In this document: in pieces, positions 35,281-46,735 of the stretch | How the letters are laid out: the number at the start of each line of letters is the position of its first letter | Numbering within the stretch: position 1 is the stretch's first letter | From: Oncomelania hupensis | Lineage: Eukaryota; Mollusca; Gastropoda; Littorinimorpha; Pomatiopsidae | Assembly (NCBI GenBank): GCA_036898135.1 | Contig: CM072513.1 | Coordinates: 15,147,022 to 15,211,021, forward strand | Reading direction: 5' to 3' | Length of the DNA stretch: 64,000 bases | Program-made: the position numbers and the translations under genes | The notes under the pieces: generated by a model | Told to the model about the DNA's origin: nothing | Seen by the model: the letters and a program-made list of their open reading frames with translations, nothing else | Database searches by the model: none

Positions 35281-36274
35281 AATGGCATTGGACAAACTCC
35301 GCAAATTCTTTTGAATATTTAGTCTTGTGCGTGCCTTGAGCTGCTCTACGTGCTGAGAAGCGGCGCTGTAAAAGAAGCGAAATATATCCTATATTCGAAC
35401 AGCTAATATAAAATTGTTGGTCAGCCTTATTTTTTATGACTAGCGGACGCTGTCAAAACAGCCGTTCTTTTTACGGCAGGCAATTGCTTTGCGCAAAAGA
35501 AGTCGTATATTGCCCTATCTTGTATGCTCTCTGACTACTGCTTGGGACTTTTAGACACATATTGTTTATTGTGCTAGGTCCTTCTATTTGAACTGCTCTC
35601 ATCAGTGAACTGTAGTTTAACTGAATAGGTATATAAAGACTTGATGTGATGTTTTTAATACATGGCTTGATAAAGATTTGAATAAAAATCGAAATATTGC
35701 TTCGGACCTCAACTTGGGTGTTGCTGTTTGTTTTGTTTACCTCACTGTTTGGGACTTAAGTAGATTATGTTTGATATGAAACGAAGAGTGCGTAATGTAA
35801 ACACAATTTACTTTCAAAAGAAATCCGACAACCCTGATCACTATTCCTAGCACAAGCAGCCAACATGAAGTCAAGCTGGACTGATTTGTATGTCCACATA
35901 AAAATGAAGGCGGACAGCCCAACTTCGTATGACTCACCGAAACTGCCACGATCGAGCGTTGTTGCTCTTTCACAGAAAATAGACACTGTCATCAACCATT
36001 TCAGTTTTCTGATGTTGAATTTTTTTGGGGGGACACTTTATTGCCCTTTTTTTAAAATGGGGAAATCCTAGATGGTTTTCATTACAACTGAACGTCAGGA
36101 AAGGTTGCAGCCAGCATTGAAACCCACTCCATGCCTTGGAGTGCCAGCAAATGCTTTGCCATCTAGTTCCAGGTCTGAAATATGTCAACATCTCTTGCTT
36201 AAAGGAATAATTTTTCCTGCAAAGTAACATAGTACGAGACATTGAAAATAGATACTGACCTAAGTGTACAAGCT
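35281..36274. other. No gene seen
   Basis: Mixed sequence with a T-rich run (36019-36055). Minus-strand frames of 76-90 codons have no motif. Confidence 0.4.
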
Positions 36275-36450
36275 TATGGTGTACTCGGTGGTCTAGGCAT
36301 CAGACAATGCGCCCCATGCAAGTGCAAATGCAAGTGGGCGCCTCGGGCATCTTGAGTTAGATCCTGTTTCGGCCAGCGCCTTGAGCAGCCCCTGAGCTGG
36401 AAAAGCGCTGTGTAAGAACGATATATTAAATAAATAAATACATACATAAA
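36275..36450 (+). mobile_element. tRNA-like SINE with AAATA tail
   Basis: The head, TGGTGTACTCGGTGGTCTAG, is A-box-like. The body has TCCTGTTTCGGCCAGCGCCT and ends AAAAGCGCTGTGTAAGAACG, then ATATATTAAATAAATAAATA. The body matches the decayed copy at about 1150-1285. Confidence 0.65.
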
Positions 36451-37262
36451 TAAATATGCAGCGTTCGTAACTCCAACGTCTTCAAGTGTTAAAATCGATC
36501 AAGGGGTTGCAAGCATTTCGGCATGTCTCTTTGTCATGAAGATTGGCATTCAGAGTATCTTGAATTCCAAAAGTTTCAGCACAACATTTCAACATCTATT
36601 TAAAAAAAATATCTTCAGTATATATTTATTACGTAAGCGTCCAAAACAAAACAAATCTTAAAAGTTTAAAGAAAATTCTTCCAGCCATGTTGCAGGCATT
36701 TAATCAAATGTGTTATTCTAAAAAGAGGCATTCAAGCTATACATTAAGTATGTAAGCATCCCCACCAAGTCGAAAAAAGGTTTCATATGTAGTACGCATT
36801 TCAACCTACATTTTCCGGCCTTACGTTAAATATTCAACTATATTGAATGTAAAAGTCGTTTCAGCCAAAGTTTCCAACACCCTATTATCCGAAGTCCAGT
36901 CTCTAAAATACATGTAGAGTGTTAACAAATATATAAGCATCCCAACATGTCCAAGTCTTAAATAAAGTTTCTACGTGTAATCGGCATTTCAACCCATCTT
37001 TCTCCTTAAGTTAGATAGACAAGATCAACCAACCCGGCCCCCGACCTCAGTGGCTGAGTGTTTCCATTCAATTCCTCGAGCTGACAGCTTCTATCAGACA
37101 CTCGTCTACTTTTCTCTCAGCTTCCAGCTTCCCTCCTGCATAGCAACCAGTCGCACGCGCACTATTTTACACCATGCGACCTTGGAGAAGGCTTGGCGTT
37201 TTGTTAAGAGTTAGGACTTCCACATGGAAAAGCATAGTGGGTTAAATTTAAAGACAGTGTCC
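36451..37262. repeat. Strongly degenerate tandem repeat, otherwise no gene
   Basis: Similar motifs recur at roughly 110-160 bp (TAAGCGTCCA, TAAGCATCCCC, TAAGCATCCCAAC, each followed by a GCATTTCAACC-like segment). Divergence is high, so the repeat call is weak. No coding motif. Confidence 0.4.
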
Positions 37263-37906
37263 TTAAGGCCCCGCCACACATACCGGTTTGAAGGCCGATT
37301 CTAGATCGGATTTCGGATCCGTTTCGATCGAAGTGCGATCGGACCGGACTCCAAAACCGGTAGCACTGCCACACGCTTCCGATCAAGTCGACCCAATCCT
37401 TCCACACAATGTGCATTGTTTATATTCACTTTCACTAGTGTCAGTGTACACGATCCCCAACCCCATCCAACAGTTCACCATCCCCATCCAACAGCTCACC
37501 ATCTAGTCTGAAATCACAGCAGAAGTAATGTCTCTACATGCTACAAAAACTATTTAAAAATAAAAACATAATGGAAAACCAAATCAAAACCATACAAATA
37601 TAGTATGCAATTGAGGTCTACGAAAGACGAGACTTCCCAGCCTGTGGTTGCATTTCCACTCACCTGTCATCAGCTTCGTTTGTGCCGCCAAGTTGACAAT
37701 AAACACGGGACGCATTCTGATTGGTTGGAAGTTTACAACCGGGGCCGATTTTGCACAGCAGAATAGAGCAGGCTCTAATCGCACTATACCGAGCCGATTG
37801 CAAATCGGACCGCAGGCAAGTAGGAATTCTGACGTCATCACGTAACGACCGGGATAGGATCGCAAACAAAATCGTTGCACAACCGGCATGTGTGGCGGAG
37901 CCTTTA
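37263..37906. mobile_element. PIF/Harbinger-like MITE
   Basis: The element is 37266-37903 (638 bp). The left end is AGGCCCCGCCACACATACCG. Read inward from the right it is AGGCTCCGCCACACATGCCG. TTA flanks both ends (37263-37265 and 37904-37906). A 3-bp TTA duplication with short GC-rich inverted ends fits the PIF/Harbinger superfamily. No transposase; frames inside are incidental. Confidence 0.72.
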
Positions 37907-38452
37907 CACGCACAACACACACGCACATATTTTATTACCAACAATAACCCAGCACCTCTTTCATTTTGATTGGCTCCTCGTTAGATACCAAATTCATGAG
38001 AAATTGTATTTCTTCTTTGTTAGTTCCTGTAAAGAAATAATATATCTGTAAATATGAGTCTGCGCCGGCTGTAACCTTTTTTTTTTTTTTTTTTAAGAAA
38101 ATAAAGATGCATTGTATTGTATTGTATTGTATTGCATTGTATTGTATTGTATTGTATTGCATTGTATTGTGGTTGCATTGCAATGCATAGACAAATAGAA
38201 GTCTGGAATCATACTTGGGACTAAGTCCGCGATTACAGCTCGTTTAGAACCAGATCATGTCAAGGACAAATTAATTTGATTAGGACCGTCCTGTGCATCA
38301 AACCACTGGAGTTCATACCGTACACTTACTGCGAGTAGGATGGTTGCGTCGCAGTCTGATCGCATACCTAGACACCTCTCGTTAGCACTTAGTGCCTCTG
38401 TGAACACACTCGACGTCATTCCTCTTCAACACAAATTATTCTCTATATATAC
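37907..38452. other. No gene; poly-T and (ATTGT)n tail-like repeat
   Basis: A poly-T run (38078-38094) is followed by AAGAAAATAAAGATGCATTG and a pentamer tract TTGTA (38107-38172). The AATAAA plus pentamer tail looks like a retroelement 3' end. Confidence 0.55.
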
Positions 38453-38754
<302 letters not shown>

Positions 38755-39530
38755 TACAGGCCTGCAGTGCCATTCTTGTCGACGCTATTCATGTCATAGC
38801 AGAACCCTTCAAAGGTACAAGAACCGCAGGGCTGTATCTCTCTGTGTTTGTAGCTAAATCTCCCACCGTCGTCAAGAACCCTAACCATACACAGCTCTTC
38901 TCTCAGCAGGAGTTGCAGCCCCTGACACAAAAAAAAGGTCACAGTTCCAGACAGAGGTCAGGGCAGAATGAGGGTCAAACGTCGGGGAGGATCAGCGGGA
39001 GACGGCGTCTATTAGTCTACGGTTGAAGTAGAAACTATTCCATTGGTTGAACGTGAAGTGGAAGGTCGACGCGATCAGTTGAATATTAATTAACAGGAAA
39101 AGGAAGTGCGCACAGAAGCAGGGGATCATGGGATATTACAAACATCCCACAAAAGCATTCACAGGCGCATAGCGCGTAGCACAGGCTAAAATATTGTGCT
39201 GTGCTTTAGTTGCAGATGATTCAACTGCCCTGAAAAAAGACAATGTACAATGCAGGTTTTGACACACGCATCCGCAAATTCACACACACAGACAAACACA
39301 CACACAGACAAACACACACACAGACACAGACACACACACATTTCTACTTACCGTAAATGAAGCTGCGAATACCTGAGGACTGGAAGTTGTATTTTATGTT
39401 CTTCACTACAGGAACCTGCACACAAGCACAAACAAAATCTCAAGACTTGTCATTAACATTTTCATGAGAGAAAAAAAAAGATATTGCAAATCTGTGAAAG
39501 TGATGACAGGGGACAGGGGATGGATACGAC
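38755..39530. other. No gene seen
   Basis: Unique-looking sequence with a CA-rich patch at 39280-39345. Confidence 0.45.
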
Positions 39531-40256
39531 GGTCTACTAGCGCCAAAACCGAGAGTTACCATTATCACGAGATAATTGACATTATCACGTGTTCTGTGTA
39601 ATTTACAGAGATACCGGTATTCCGCAGTGTTAATTAATAATTATCAGTATTTGCCATGCCTTCCTAGCGCCAAAACCTGATAATTACTAATATCATGAGA
39701 TAATTACAATTATCAAGAGATAATTACAATTATCAAGCGATAATTACAATTATTAGTGAAAATTATAAATATCAAGCTGAACATGCGCGGCCCGATGCGC
39801 TATGCGCATGCGCGGCAGCGGCACTGTTCCCAGCACGCCTGGGGTTTTGGCCCTAGTAAAGCGTGGCCAAAACTGAAAATTAGTAATTAACACTGTGAAT
39901 TACCGGTATCTCTGTGAATTACACAGAACACGTGTTAATTACAATTATCACTGATACATGTAAGTTTTGCAGGTTTTGACGCTAGTAAGCCGCCTAACCA
40001 GAATTAAGCATGATCACGTGAAAATTATAATTATCAAGTGAACATTGTAATTATTATGTGATAATTACAATTTTCAGTTTTGGCGCATTTCCAGGCGGAT
40101 TGATAGAGCCAAAACTGAAAATTAAACATGATCACACGAACATATTTGTAATTTTCATTGATAATTGTAATTATCTCTTGATAATTGTAATTATCCCATG
40201 ATGTTTGTAATTATCACATGATAATTGTAATTATCAGGTTTTGGCGCTAGTAGGCC
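39531..40256. mobile_element. Palindromic GATAA-rich element, copy 2
   Basis: Starts GGTCTACTAGCGCCAAAACC and ends GGTTTTGGCGCTAGTAGGCC. Runs of GATAATTACAATTATC occupy both arms. Around 39780-39850 a GC-rich loop (GCGCATGCGCGGC) interrupts the AT-rich arms. Same family as 23471-24873, but without the nested SINE. Confidence 0.8.
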
Positions 40257-40501
40257 GCCATAGATGGAGATGAGAGGCGATGAGAAGACGGGAAACGGCA
40301 GGCCTGAGATAAGCATTATTATTGGAGCACACAGACAGGCAGACATAAATTAACTAGCAGTCAGAAAGACAAACGGACTGACAAACTGAGGAAAGGCGTG
40401 GGGGGGGAGGGGGGTAGGGTGAAGAGGGAATGGGAGTATTATAATGCAGGCTAACACATAGACGTACACACTGGACAAGCAATCCCAAGGATAAATGGAC
40501 A

Positions 40502-40800
40502 GGTAAAAGGTAAAGGTAAAGGTAGTCCCATAGCCTTGTGGCCGTAGGGGAGCGTGATGTTGGAGATCACACTTATCTTGGGCCAGCGTAATGAGGGTGA
40601 TGCCCAACTCTCTCCCTCGCTGCTTTACCTTCCCCACCCTCAAGAGAGTAGGTACTCAATCACAGTTGAGTCAACTGGGGGCGTTGTTGTTTGTCGCTTC
40701 ACACCTTAGCGGTCACCCATCCAAGTGCTAACCGCACCGGACGGTGCTTCACTTTCGACACAGTAGCGAGTGCTCCAACCACTGCACTATCCGACACCCC
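40502..40800 (-). mobile_element. SINE with tRNA-like A box and 5S-rRNA-like segment, copy 1
   Basis: The minus strand starts GGGGTGTCGGATAGTGCAGT, A-box-like. At 40711-40749 it reads AAGCACCGTCCGG then GCGGTTAGCACTTGGATGGG and TGACC, closely resembling the internal-promoter region of animal 5S rRNA (GGTTAGTACTTGGATGGGAG). The body runs to GGCCACAAGGCTATGGGAC and ends in a (TTTACC)n tail. Copy 2 is at 61826-62066. Confidence 0.75.
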
Positions 40801-40829
40801 GACAGATAGATATATAGACAGACAGACAG

Positions 40830-41072
40830 AGAGAATGAATGAACATTGAGGTTGAACGTCTACACCCACCATTGGCGATATGGCAGACGGGGATAACCAT
40901 CCCAAGGAACAAGGGGTAGGGACCTGAATCAACACTGAACCGCCACAGCAACCATAATGCTAAAATGGACAGTGAAAATGGCCACTTTCATTTTGCCCAT
41001 CAAAGGATTCGAACCTGGGGCTTCGGTGTTCCAGGTGGCGAACGCTCTACCACTTGAGCTACGGCGATGGGA
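40830..41072 (-). mobile_element. tRNA-derived SINE, full head
   Basis: Minus strand: A box GTAGCTCAAGTGGTAGAGCG and B box CAGGTTCGAATCC at normal tRNA spacing, then a body shared with 11151-11342 (TTTTCACTGTCCATTTTAGC, CCATATCGCCAATGGTGGGT). It ends ATTCATTCATTC-like, a short ATTC tail. Confidence 0.85.
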
Positions 41073-41088
41073 CGACAGAGAGAGAGAC

Positions 41089-41137
<49 letters not shown>

Positions 41138-41142
41138 CAGAC
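41073..41142. repeat. Degenerate (AG/AGAC)n
   Basis: Purine-rich dinucleotide repeat with AGAC interruptions next to the SINE 5' end. Confidence 0.85.
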
Positions 41143-42190
41143 AAGCTAGCCAGCCGGTCCGCCATACCAGCCGTTGTATTAAGAAGAAGATGAAATCGCC
41201 AGGTGAGAGATGTCAAATTAACTGAAAGTTCAAAGGTGAAACAACCTTGCCCTCTTCAGCTCATACCCCAGACCAGGCCCCATCCCAACTCCATTCCCCT
41301 TCCCCTTCCTTCTTGTGTTGGTCAAGTGGGAAACCTCCCCCACCCCATCCCACCCACCACTTCGCTCCCCCATCCACCACCAAACCCCACCACCGTATTC
41401 GTGTCGGTGAAAAGACAACTAACCAGGCATTCAAAACGACAGACGATCAAAATCGCCAGGTTAAAGAACTATTCTTTGTCCAATCTAAAAAGAGAACAAA
41501 CACCACCCCTACCCCCTCTCTCTTCTCCCTCAAAAGATGAGATTGTAATACTGCTAATGATGACACCGCTTTAATCAATCAATCAAACGAAGACAATTTA
41601 GTCTATATCATCCAGACATTGTTAATTTTGTTCGTGTTATTTTAAAAGCACCAGCTGGTAGATTATTATAATTTTATTGTATTTTATGTTCTTCCATTTT
41701 ATGTTATTTATCTTTTGTTGTCTAATATCACCTGGAGTGAACAAACTTAAAATTAAAATACTGAACTGAACCGCTTTAATCACCTCATAAAGCGCTTAAC
41801 CAATATCCAATAAGAGACATTCTGCTGACAACATAGCTAATACATCTCTGACACATCATCTTGAAAGTATGCATCTGTCACTGTCAACCCACTGAAACAG
41901 CACCGTAGAGAATTATTCATCATTCAATGCCAACCCATTTAAATAAATATCATCGTAAGATATTCATCATTCAAAGCCAACAAAAGCTCACATCGCTGAA
42001 ACAACCTAGAATACAGATTAGGAACGTGCGATTTTTTAAATCTACTTTATACCACGTCAGTGTCTGCAAGTAAATTAGGGGAGGCGAGGGATGTCAGTCT
42101 CGGGTACACGATTCCTAACCCTGTCCCTGTGTTCGAGAAAATCTGCATATTGAAAGAAGGTTTTATATATTTAACATTTTCAAAAAAAAA
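41143..42190. other. No gene seen
   Basis: Contains C-rich low-complexity sequence (41270-41400) that yields Pro-rich frames. No motif. Confidence 0.45.
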
Positions 42191-42278
42191 AAAAGAGTAC
42201 AAGAGTAAGTGAGGAATTAAAACGCATCAGATTGAAAGATTCCCCATTGGACTACACATTACATAAAATGCATTTAGT

Positions 42279-42485
42279 TACTTTGAAAGGTTCATAACAA
42301 GCAAACGTTTCAAACAAATTGAAGAAAGACCACTGGTCCCTAAAGATTTGGAAAAGCCACAGCAAGAAGACGTCGAACAGAAACCAGAGATAAACATGAA
42401 ACCAGGAGCCTTAGCCAAGAAAATAAACACACGGCTAAGGGGCAAAGCAGCCGAACGACTGTATTTTGACAACAAAACACTGTAA
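42279..42485 (+). pseudogene. Coding-like 68-codon stretch, no family recognised
   Basis: The frame YFERFITSKRFKQIEERPLV, then KDLEKPQQEDVEQ, KPGALAKKINTRLRGKAAER and LYFDNKTL, ends in TAA. It has no ATG of its own. Composition and codon choice look protein-like (charged, few rare repeats). An adjacent upstream stretch in another frame (RVSEELKRIRLKDSPLDYTL, 42195-42270) is also protein-like, suggesting a frameshifted remnant or last exon. Confidence 0.3.
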
Positions 42486-42660
42486 GCGGCGATTTTAGCA
42501 GACGTCAAAATGGTGAAATGGAAGGCTTCCGGTTTCCGGAATGAGGGGAAGCGACTTTTAGCGGAGAAAAGTCAACAAACAGGGAACCGGTATTAGTGGT
42601 CTCAGAGGAGTTGGGTGGAGGGGTGAGGAGGGGGCGGGTAGAACCGCAGATTTCTGAAAA

Positions 42661-42661
42661 G

Positions 42662-42733
<72 letters not shown>
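42661..42733. repeat. (AG)n microsatellite
   Basis: About 35 AG units, preceded by AAGAGAAAG. Confidence 0.96.
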
Positions 42734-42736
<3 letters not shown>

Positions 42737-42961
42737 CTCTACAGTTAAAAAAAAAACAGTTGGAAAGTGGAACCATTGTTTTGAGGGCTGTCTGCCTCGC
42801 TTCATCATCGTCAGAAACGTGAGAGCACGAGAAGAATGTGTTGTGCCGAGACCAAGGTATGGCGGGCGAGACCTGCCAAACATCGGGAAAATGCCGAGAA
42901 CCTACTAAAAGCAGGTGGAGCTACAATAGCAATAGCAAGCAAACAAAGGAAGGAACAGAGA

Positions 42962-42968
42962 GAGATGG

Positions 42969-43038
<70 letters not shown>
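42962..43038. repeat. (AG)n microsatellite
   Basis: A second AG tract 230 bp from the first. The frame across it (Arg-Glu repeat) is not a gene. Confidence 0.96.
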
Positions 43039-43041
<3 letters not shown>

Positions 43042-43859
43042 CGAATCTTAAAATTAAACTATGCAACACTGAAGTAAAGAGAGACCCGCACTAACAATCA
43101 TTGTCTGTAGCTACAGCCATTATTAGAAAAAGAATTTGCAAATCAAGTTAATCGAATGTTAAATTTTTTTATAACAATAATTTAAAAACAACTGTAAATC
43201 ATTTTGGAATTTTATTGCCCCCTAAATAATGACGAAGGTTATTCAATAATAAATCAGAATCCTCGCCATCTCCTTGCCCCCAAATGTAAAAATAATGAAC
43301 ACACACCCAGCAACAACAACAAACCCTGACCATTACATAGGTACGACGCATACTCCAGATATCTCAAATTGTCAGTGTGAGGGATGGAGCCCTCAGGTCA
43401 AGTCTTTGGACGTCTAAGATCCTGCAAGGCCAACACGGAGGGAGAGGGGAGGGGGTGGAGAGAAAGGGTGGCGAGGGACAGGAGAAGCAGGGGGTGGGGA
43501 GGGGTTCGAAACCAGATTGACTAGAATCCTATGACCACGAGATGGACACTAACAATGAATTGTATGCTAAGTGATAGGTGATTCATTTCCTCCACAGCTG
43601 GCTTTTGATTTAAACAAAATGTTAAACCCGAACAAGCTTTTAGCAAAAATCCATGTAATAAAAAAGGGGGAGACAACAAGTTTGTGTATAGACCACAAGT
43701 AATATTAGGTTATCTCGCCTAAAGAGCTAGGACTGAGGTTTATTGATAACATCTTGGATATAATCTTTATTAGATGATACGCTCCGAGGACTGGGGGATG
43801 ATAGGGAAAATCTATGTCCCCTTCTCAGCTGCCGGTGGTTTGCCTTTGTGGATGTGTGC
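43039..43859. other. No gene seen
   Basis: Contains a G-rich low-complexity patch (43436-43505). Nothing else recognised. Confidence 0.45.
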
Positions 43860-44252
43860 CCTAGATACAGATGGTGTGCCATAGATACAGATGGTGTGCC
43901 ATAGATACTGATGGTGTGCCATAGATACAGATGGTGTGCCATAGATACAGATGGTGTGCCATAGATACTGATGGTGTGCCATAGATACAGATGGTGTGCC
44001 ATAGATACTGATGGTGTGCCATAGATACAGATGGTGTGCCATAGATACAAATGGTGTGCCATAGATACAGATGGTGTGCCATAGATACTGATGGTGTGCC
44101 ATAGATACAAATGGTGTGCCATAGATACAGATGGTGTGCCATAGATACTGATGATGTGCAATAGATACAAATGGTGTGCCATAGATACAGATGATGTGCC
44201 ATAGATACAGATGGTGTGCCATAGATACTGATGATGTGCCATAGATACAGAT
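43860..44252. repeat. 20-bp minisatellite, about 19.5 copies
   Basis: The unit ATAGATACAGATGGTGTGCC has no length variation. The only common variants are at two adjacent positions (ACAG, ACTG, ACAA) plus GATGATG for GATGGTG near the right end. Because 20 is not a multiple of 3, three units (60 bp) give a 20-residue period, and all three minus frames are open. Confidence 0.97.
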
Positions 44253-44346
44253 TTATTTATTTATTTTTTATTTCTGTCTTATACTAAAGAATGCATATTT
44301 GGATAATTAAAAAAAACAAAAAAGACAAACTTTGTAGGTTTGATTA

Positions 44347-44420
44347 TTGGAAAAACCCGAGGACCGAACCTGCGACGTTTGAAAAAAAGACGCTCTACCA
44401 AATGGATTATTCCGTATCCC
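44347..44420 (-). mobile_element. tRNA-like sequence, SINE head or tRNA pseudogene
   Basis: Minus strand: ATCCATTTGGTAGAGCGTC (A-box-like) and CAGGTTCGGTCCTC (B-box-like) about 30 bp apart. The anticodon-arm region contains a T run and does not fold well. Confidence 0.45.
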
Positions 44421-44881
44421 AATGGAATGGTCAGCCTGTCACCCTCCCCCTCTCCTCCCCTCCCTCCCCAATGCAGATTTACATTTGCACAGCGTACAAC
44501 TCCATGTCGCAGAGGTTGGTCAGATTATAATACTAACATTCATACTGGAAGACGAGATAACAGAAAAAAGGCTATTAAACACAACAGTGTCCAATGTAAT
44601 ACTGTTCTCAATACTCCTATTTCGCTAATACGCTTCTACAGGAATTACAACCCAACTAAAGTATAGTATCCAACATCACATGCTGGCCAGAAGGTCAGCT
44701 CTCGGTCAGTTTATTGAAACTCTGGGTCTGTGTCCGTGTCTGGGCAGAAAATAAGCTGCTAATGCCGTGGTCATCTTGCGGTCGATACGGTCAGCTCGGG
44801 CACATCGAGCCTCTAATAACAGTACATATACGGGCATGCAGTTGAGTATACGTAGGCAGTTATACTCTCGTATTTCGTACT
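44421..44881. other. No gene seen
   Basis: Unique-looking sequence before the R1 copy. Confidence 0.4.
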
Positions 44882-45621
44882 ATTCACACTTTTCTGCTAT
44901 CCTATGCACCAACGGGAATCCCCTCAATGAAACATACTTCCGGTTTCTTTCTCCGCTTGTTTTAGTGAGTTATTTCCAAATATTCAAGAATAATAACATG
45001 TGTCACTGGCCACCAGTATCGTATCCTCTCTTTTTTTTTTGCTGCAGTTTATTATCCCTTTCTATCGCCAGTGGCGCGCCTAAACCCTACCTACCTAACA
45101 TTATTTGTGAATTTTTGTAAAAAATATTCGAAAAAACATAACGCCCAGATGCTGGCTCGAACCACCACCTGTCAGGCGCCATTGGTTTCTGACTTGTGGA
45201 CAAGAAGGCAAGTTAGTCCCGCCTTAGCCCACTTGGCCACAACGCTCGCCTAACTACTTCGTGTTTTGTGAAGGTTGCGATGGCGAAGCTATGGAAAACT
45301 ACAAGAGTCTTCAGGTCCTGTTTCACTTTCTGTCGATGATCGACGCACCTCCGAAGTCGCCACAAATACAGGCCTCTACGATTGTTTTTTGCATTCTTTC
45401 ACTGAGCATGTACTTCCTCCACCGTTTTTATACTTATCCCACTCGTTTTCTGGCTCTAACAATCGTCGTTTTCGGCAATTTGCCATAGTTAAAAGTCACG
45501 CATCAAGCTTTGATAAAAGCAAAACAAGCCAAACCGGAACTTGGTTTCATAGTAACCTCGTTTTAATTTATAATGGCGATACCCACGAGTTTTTATGAGA
45601 GGTGCCGGAAAGTTGTGAATA
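44882..45621 (+). repeat. Dispersed repeat R1, copy 2 (uninterrupted)
   Basis: Matches copy 1 from ATTCACACTTTTCTGCTATC to AAAGTTGTGAAT and lacks the Mutator-like insertion: GAGTTTTTATGAGAGGTGCC is continuous at about 45588-45607. It carries the same SINE remnant (about 45073-45249, minus strand). The R1 ORF here starts at 45291 but stops at 45486-45488. Confidence 0.88.
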
Positions 45622-45734
45622 GCAAACTGCCGTACCTACGCTGAACGTGGTGAAGTTGTTTGCGTTTTGTGCTGGTGGAAAGGAACGGACAAATCTAAGC
45701 AAGGGGCGGGTGCGTTGGGGGTGCGTTGGGTGAA

Positions 45735-45746
45735 GAGAGAGAGAGA

Positions 45747-45782
<36 letters not shown>
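45735..45782. repeat. (AG)n microsatellite
   Basis: AG repeats with one GGG interruption. Confidence 0.92.
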
Positions 45783-45784
<2 letters not shown>

Positions 45785-46150
45785 GGGGGGTTAACACTTT
45801 GTTTTAATATGGGATAAAGATTTTAGGCTAATAGTTTTAATAAGGGATACAGATTTTAGGCTAATTGCAAATTATAACCTTCCAATCTGCCCCGGACAGA
45901 CAGACTCGCCTGGATTCGCACTGGCATAACCTGTTCACGCCCCATGTGCCTGAAACTAACTGTTAAACACTTCTGGACTGATAGACACTGAGAATCCTAA
46001 CCCAGCACTCAATGTTATAGTTTCTAAAGCCTAGTAAGTGGAAGCTATGCTATTGCTCGTTTTTATTTTTGTAATCACCACGCAGGCAAGTAAATTTGAC
46101 ACCACTACATTGGGGTGATAAACAGGTCGAAACGACCTTCTGCATCCATC
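45783..46150. other. No gene seen
   Basis: A short direct repeat, GGGATA(A)AGATTTTAGGCTAAT (45810 and 45844), lies here. Nothing else recognised. Confidence 0.45.
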
Positions 46151-46735
46151 AAGTTGAAATTCCAGAGACACAGACAGAGAGAGACCTACGGACAGAGTGA
46201 GACAAAGACAGAGCGAGACAGGGATATAGTGAGACACAGACATAAAGAGACACGGACAGAGCGACAGAGAGAGACACGGGCAGAGTGAGACACAGAGAGA
46301 GACACAGACAGAGTGAGACACAGACAAAGTGAGACACAGACAGAGAGAGACACAGACAGAGAGAGACACATACAGAGTGATACACAGACAGAGAGAGAGA
46401 CACAGACAGAGTGATACACAGACAGAGTGAGACACAGACAGAGAGAGACACATACAGAGAGAGACACAGACAGAGTGAGACACAGACAGAGAGAGAGGGA
46501 GACAGAAAATGCGAAGGTCGGGGGTGAGATGGGAGAAAAGATATGTGGGAGAGGTAGAAGGGACAGAGAGGTAGGACAGAGAGGTAGAAGGGACAGAGAG
46601 GCAGGACAGAAAGGTAGAAGGGACAGAGATATAGAAGGGACAGAGAGGTAGAAGGGACAGAGAGGTAGCACAGAGAGGCAGGACAGAGAGGTAGCACAGA
46701 GAGGCAGGACAGAGAGGTAGAGGAGGTATACAGAA
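46151..46735. repeat. Degenerate (GACACAGACAGA)-type and (GACAGAGAGGTA)-type repeats
   Basis: 46160-46500 is built from GAGACACAGACAGAGTGAGA variants. 46555-46730 is built from GGTAGAAGGGACAGAGA and GGCAGGACAGA units of about 18 bp. Long Cys/Leu/Ser-rich minus frames are products of these repeats. Confidence 0.9.

Noticed and set aside
40711..40749. 5S rRNA gene
   Set aside because: Only the internal promoter-like part matches. The rest is SINE sequence, and a second dispersed copy exists.
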